Of a DNA stretch of 28,462 nt, positions 25,519 through 28,462 are shown one piece after another. The notes beneath the pieces were generated by a model. It worked only from the letters and a program-made list of their open reading frames with translations. It was not told where the DNA came from and did no database searches. This DNA is from Nitrospinaceae bacterium. Lineage in GTDB: Bacteria; Nitrospinota; Nitrospinia; Nitrospinales; VA-1. The position numbers were made by a program, and so were the translations under genes. The DNA is taken from contig JAJDBI010000283.1 in assembly GCA_029261435.1 (NCBI GenBank), positions 1 through 28,462 of the forward strand. The letters are read 5' to 3'. Each line of letters begins with the position of its first letter. Within the stretch, counting starts at the first letter, position 1.

Positions 25519-26232
25519 ATGCTTCGTCAAATTAAAGAAGATGTCAGTATTGCTATGGAGAAAGATCCTGCTGCCAGGAATTTCATTGAAGTACTGCTTT
25601 TATATCCCGGTGTGCATGCCTTGATCAGCTATCGTCTGGCGCATGGTTTATGGAATTTGGGTTTTAACTTTCTAGCCAGGGCATTGGCTCAGTTTTCCAG
25701 ATGGATAACGGGTATAGAAATTCATCCTGCTGCCAAGATTGGTCATCGGTTTTTTATTGATCATGGAATGGGCGTTGTGATTGGAGAAACTTCAGAGGTG
25801 GGGGATAATGTTTTCATCTACCACGGGGTGACATTAGGAGGCCTTGCGACCAAAAAGGCCAAGCGTCACCCGACCATTGCTGACAACGTCGTCATTGGTG
25901 CCGGGGCGCAGGTTTTAGGTCCTATCCAGGTTGGCCGCAACACGAAAATTGGTTCGGGTTCAGTGGTTCTTCAGGATGTCCCTGAGTATTCCACTGTTAT
26001 TGGGGTTCCTGGAAGAGTGGTTTTTTCTGGCATCTCTTCGGATATGGAAGACAATGATGGCTTGGAATCCTTCCCGGATCCTGTAGCTCGAGCCATCGAA
26101 TGCATGCTGGAAAGGCTACCGCAAATGGAAAAAGAAATCCGTCTGTTAAAGGAAACTTTGAAGCAGAATGGAATTGACCCCGCACTAGCAAAATCCGTAG
26201 ATCCTGCAGTAATGAAAGAGGGACAGTCTTAA
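25519..26232 (+). CDS. cysE: Serine O-acetyltransferase
   Basis: This enzyme makes O-acetylserine from serine and acetyl-CoA, the first committed step of cysteine synthesis. The 237 residues show the N-terminal helical region with PGVHALISYRLAHGLW, then the left-handed beta helix with hexapeptide repeats: GIEIHPAAKIGHRFFIDHG, GVVIGETSEVGDNVFIYHG and VTLGG, the standard catalytic and acetyl-CoA region of the family. The form is the short EpsC-like type. The C-terminal tail (ending KEGQS) lacks the terminal Ile that docks in CysK in enteric bacteria. It sits upstream of the cysteine desulfurase, forming a sulfur-supply pair. Confidence 0.95.
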   Translation: MLRQIKEDVSIAMEKDPAARNFIEVLLLYPGVHALISYRLAHGLWNLGFNFLARALAQFSRWITGIEIHPAAKIGHRFFIDHGMGVVIGETSEVGDNVFIYHGVTLGGLATKKAKRHPTIADNVVIGAGAQVLGPIQVGRNTKIGSGSVVLQDVPEYSTVIGVPGRVVFSGISSDMEDNDGLESFPDPVARAIECMLERLPQMEKEIRLLKETLKQNGIDPALAKSVDPAVMKEGQS

Positions 26233-26331
26233 TCCTGATTTGAGAGGATTTGTATGACTAGGCTCTTACCCGTAAAAACCCGCAAATTTTCTCTCTGTTC
26301 AATCTTATGTATATATTTTTGGTAGGTTATT

Positions 26332-27495
26332 TTGGATAAAATTTATCTTGATCATAATGCGACTACGCCGATTGCTCCTGAAGTTCTGGAGATTGTTACA
26401 TCTGTTTTGCAGAATCAGATCGGCAATCCTTCGAGTGTACACTCTGCGGGCAGATCGGCCAGGGTTCTTGTGGATGAAGCTCGGGAAAAGGTCGCCTCTC
26501 TCATTGGCGCCTCTCCCTCAGAGATTGTTTTCACAAGCGGAGGAACCGAAGCAAATAATTTTGCCCTCCTGGGTGTGGCCCTGGGGTTGGGCAAAGCCCG
26601 TGGTCATATTGTTACCAGTCAGGTCGAACATCCGTCGATTTTAAACCCCTGTCTGCAACTGGAAAGCCTGGGTTTTGAAGTAGACCGATTGAAGGTTGGC
26701 AGTTCGGGGTGTATTGAAGGATTAGAAGATAGCCTGACAGAGTCAACCTTGCTGGTTTCTCTGCAACACGCAAACAGCGAGACGGGTGTTTTGCAGGATA
26801 TAGAAAGGGCTGGTGAGAGTACCCGGAAGAGGGGAGTTTTGTTTCACACTGATGCGGTACAAAGTGTGGGGAAAATCCCGATTCAAGTGCAGGATTTGCC
26901 TGTCGATATGATGTCCATTTCAGCGCACAAGCTGAATGGTCCCAAGGGTGTTGGTGCTCTTTATCTGAGGAAGGGAAGCCCGGACTTGTTTTCGCCCATA
27001 TGTGGGGGAGGTCAGGAAAAGAAAAGAAGAGGTGGGACAGAAAACGTAGCTGGAATAGCAGGTTTTGGTAAGGCCTGTGAACTTGCACGTTTATCTTTCC
27101 AGGAAACTTCAAAGCTTTCCTCATTGCGCGATCATTTTCTTCATCTGGTCTCCAGCCAGATTTCGGGAGTGGAAGTTTTTGGCGATTTGGAGAACAGGCT
27201 TCCTAATACGTTAAACCTCGGCTTTGAAGGAGTCGAAGGCGACACCTTGCTGATTGGCCTGGATATGGCTGGAGTGGCTGTTTCTACAGGATCGGCCTGT
27301 AGTTCTGGGACGGGACTTCCATCCCCTGTGCTGACAGCGATGGGTATACCTACTGATAAAATCAACTCATCAATTCGTTTTAGTTTTGGCAGGAGTAATT
27401 CGATTGCAGAAATTGAAAGAGCTGTAGAGATTTTAGTGCGAACCGTTTCTACAAATAGAACTGGAACACATGCCGAAAGAACAATAAAAACCTAA
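26332..27495 (+). CDS. Cysteine desulfurase (NifS/IscS type)
   Basis: A PLP enzyme that removes sulfur from cysteine as an enzyme-bound persulfide for iron-sulfur clusters or thionucleosides. The 387 residues show the start motif YLDHNATTP, EHPSIL with the PLP-stacking His (H100), the PLP Lys K200 in SAHKLNGPKGVG, and the active-site Cys C323 in STGSACSSG. Length and the short Cys loop fit group I (NifS/IscS). The start is TTG at 26332, because the family motif begins right there; no ATG is available. It follows cysE by 99 bp. No iscU, iscR or mnmA is adjacent, so the sulfur acceptor is unclear. Confidence 0.93.
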   Translation: MDKIYLDHNATTPIAPEVLEIVTSVLQNQIGNPSSVHSAGRSARVLVDEAREKVASLIGASPSEIVFTSGGTEANNFALLGVALGLGKARGHIVTSQVEHPSILNPCLQLESLGFEVDRLKVGSSGCIEGLEDSLTESTLLVSLQHANSETGVLQDIERAGESTRKRGVLFHTDAVQSVGKIPIQVQDLPVDMMSISAHKLNGPKGVGALYLRKGSPDLFSPICGGGQEKKRRGGTENVAGIAGFGKACELARLSFQETSKLSSLRDHFLHLVSSQISGVEVFGDLENRLPNTLNLGFEGVEGDTLLIGLDMAGVAVSTGSACSSGTGLPSPVLTAMGIPTDKINSSIRFSFGRSNSIAEIERAVEILVRTVSTNRTGTHAERTIKT

Positions 27496-27548
27496 TGAAA
27501 ACCTTTAAAAAATCGATATATTTAGCAGGGGAAACCATTTATAATGGG

Positions 27549-27577
27549 TTGACATTATAGGGTCAACCTCATATAAT
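27549..27577 (+). promoter_or_regulatory. Consensus sigma-70 promoter with overlapping inverted repeat
   Basis: TTGACA (27549-27554) and TATAAT (27572-27577) are separated by exactly 17 bases, a perfect consensus promoter for the lipoprotein gene at 27631. An inverted repeat GGTTGAC-N8-GTCAACC (27547-27568) overlaps the -35 box and spacer and could be a repressor operator. Confidence 0.75.
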
Positions 27578-27596
27578 TCATTGATTATTAAGGGGT
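27578..27596 (+). repeat. 19-bp element, copy 2
   Basis: Exact second copy of TCATTGATTATTAAGGGGT, starting right after the -10 box, so it should span the transcription start and first transcribed bases. Copy 1 is at 15238-15256. Confidence 0.55.
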
Positions 27597-27630
27597 AATG
27601 TATCCTTTTCAGAATTTGATGGAGTCAGTT

Positions 27631-28462
27631 ATGCCGTCCGCCAACATTTTTGCGCGCCTCATCTTAGTATTGGTGCTGTTCTTTTCTTTAACTTTTACCG
27701 GTTGCAGCTATCTTCCCTGGGTTGGTGAAGATGAAGATGACCTGGCATTTGAAGAAGATTTTCCTTTTGAAGATGAAGAGGTTGCGGAGCGTGGTGGAAG
27801 AAGTCGTCGTGGAAATAGAGATGAACGAATGGATTCCGGTGAAGATGATTTTTTTGCCGAGGATAGTGAATTTGACGATATAGATGCAAATGAAGAGGGA
27901 TTTATTGACGGAGATCCTGAAGGCTTTGCTAGTGTAGATCAGCGCACGGATAAAAATGAGTTAAAAGGCGATGTGGAAAGTCTGCAAAGCCAGCAGGAGG
28001 CTTTGATCAGTAAAGTTCGTGAGTTGGAAGAAGTTTTAAGTACGTTAGAACCCAAGATCAATGCCGCGAGCGAAAGGCTGGAGAATAGTGTTTCTTCTGT
28101 CACAGATTCTTCTGACTTTCTGGAGCCGGAAGTTGAGGACTTGAAGGCGCAGATGTCCCGTCTCAACGAAGAGATAGCTAGAATTAAAATGCAAAAAGCT
28201 CAGGCTCCTGCTCCTAAAAAGCGGATGCGTAGAGCAAAGGCAAAGACACCGCCGGAATATAACAAGGCTCTCAGTGCTTATCGAAGTAGAGATTATGACG
28301 AGTCCATTTTGTTATTTCAAAACCTGGCTCTCAGTAGCCCGCCAAATAAATTAAAAGATAATATAGCTTTCTGGATTGGGACAAATTACGTAGCTCTGGA
28401 GATGTATGATGATGCTATCCTCCAGTTTGAAACGGTTATAAATAAATATCCCCGAGGCAACA
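27631..28462 (+). CDS. Lipoprotein with coiled coil and TPR-like C-terminus (YbgF/CpoB-like layout), 3'-truncated by window edge
   Basis: The frame is open from ATG 27631 to the window end (277 codons), so the C-terminus is missing. GGAG lies 6 bases before this ATG; an in-frame ATG at 27619 lacks a site. A type II signal ends in SLTFTGCSY (lipobox Cys about residue 25). A strongly acidic Glu/Asp tract follows (about 30-100), then a predicted coiled coil (about 108-195; ELKGDVESLQSQQEAL), a basic Ala/Pro/Lys linker, and TPR-like repeats from about 210 (YNKALSAYRSRDYDESILLF, FWIGTNYVALEMYDDAILQF). This order matches CpoB/YbgF-type proteins, which link the Tol-Pal system to wall synthesis, but no tol or pal gene is visible. 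Confidence 0.8.
   Translation, partial: MPSANIFARLILVLVLFFSLTFTGCSYLPWVGEDEDDLAFEEDFPFEDEEVAERGGRSRRGNRDERMDSGEDDFFAEDSEFDDIDANEEGFIDGDPEGFASVDQRTDKNELKGDVESLQSQQEALISKVRELEEVLSTLEPKINAASERLENSVSSVTDSSDFLEPEVEDLKAQMSRLNEEIARIKMQKAQAPAPKKRMRRAKAKTPPEYNKALSAYRSRDYDESILLFQNLALSSPPNKLKDNIAFWIGTNYVALEMYDDAILQFETVINKYPRGN

Overview
The window looks like chromosomal DNA from a Gram-negative (two-membrane) bacterium of moderate, slightly AT-rich composition. The cell type is inferred from SPOR, lipobox, FecR and outer-membrane-barrel proteins. Gene content (CHASE2 cyclase next to FecR, TPR/barrel proteins, DUF2284-type protein, multihaem-style cupredoxin/regulatory-like fusion) is reminiscent of Nitrospinota or deltaproteobacteria-like marine lineages, but no marker here settles the phylum and I treat this as a guess. 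No rRNA, tRNA, CRISPR array or insertion sequence was seen.

Layout. 1-2.1 kb: the 3' part of argS followed by a SPOR-domain protein. 2.1-6.4 kb: an exported TPR/cupredoxin-like protein on the minus strand, then an alpha/beta-hydrolase and an ABC-2-type permease whose start overlaps it. 6.4-9.4 kb: a three-gene minus-strand block of exported proteins and lipoproteins. It is bounded on the right by a short decayed copy of the permease C-terminus (about 9.62-9.72 kb), so the block looks like an insertion or rearrangement. 9.7-17.7 kb: housekeeping genes, namely rarA, a small leucine-rich-repeat protein, serB, a CBS-pair protein, a lysine/saccharopine dehydrogenase-like enzyme, a DUF2284-like metal-binding protein, a HAD protein with an altered motif I, rsmE and scpA.

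17.7-25.4 kb is the most interesting part. A CHASE2-class III nucleotide cyclase is transcribed leftward. Rightward run a candidate tiny cysteine-rich gene (apparently frameshifted), a FecR-domain protein with very long Lys/Gly/Asp and Ala/Lys/Asp repeat tails, a TPR plus outer-membrane-barrel protein, and a cyclic-nucleotide-binding protein with a LuxR-type DNA-binding domain. Together these could form an envelope-sensing circuit: the CHASE2 domain senses, the cyclase makes a cyclic nucleotide, and the cNMP/LuxR protein answers by transcription of envelope components. That link is inference from adjacency and domain content.

25.5-28.5 kb: cysE and a cysteine desulfurase (sulfur supply), then a consensus sigma-70 promoter with an overlapping inverted repeat in front of a lipoprotein with coiled coil and C-terminal TPR-like region that runs off the window end.
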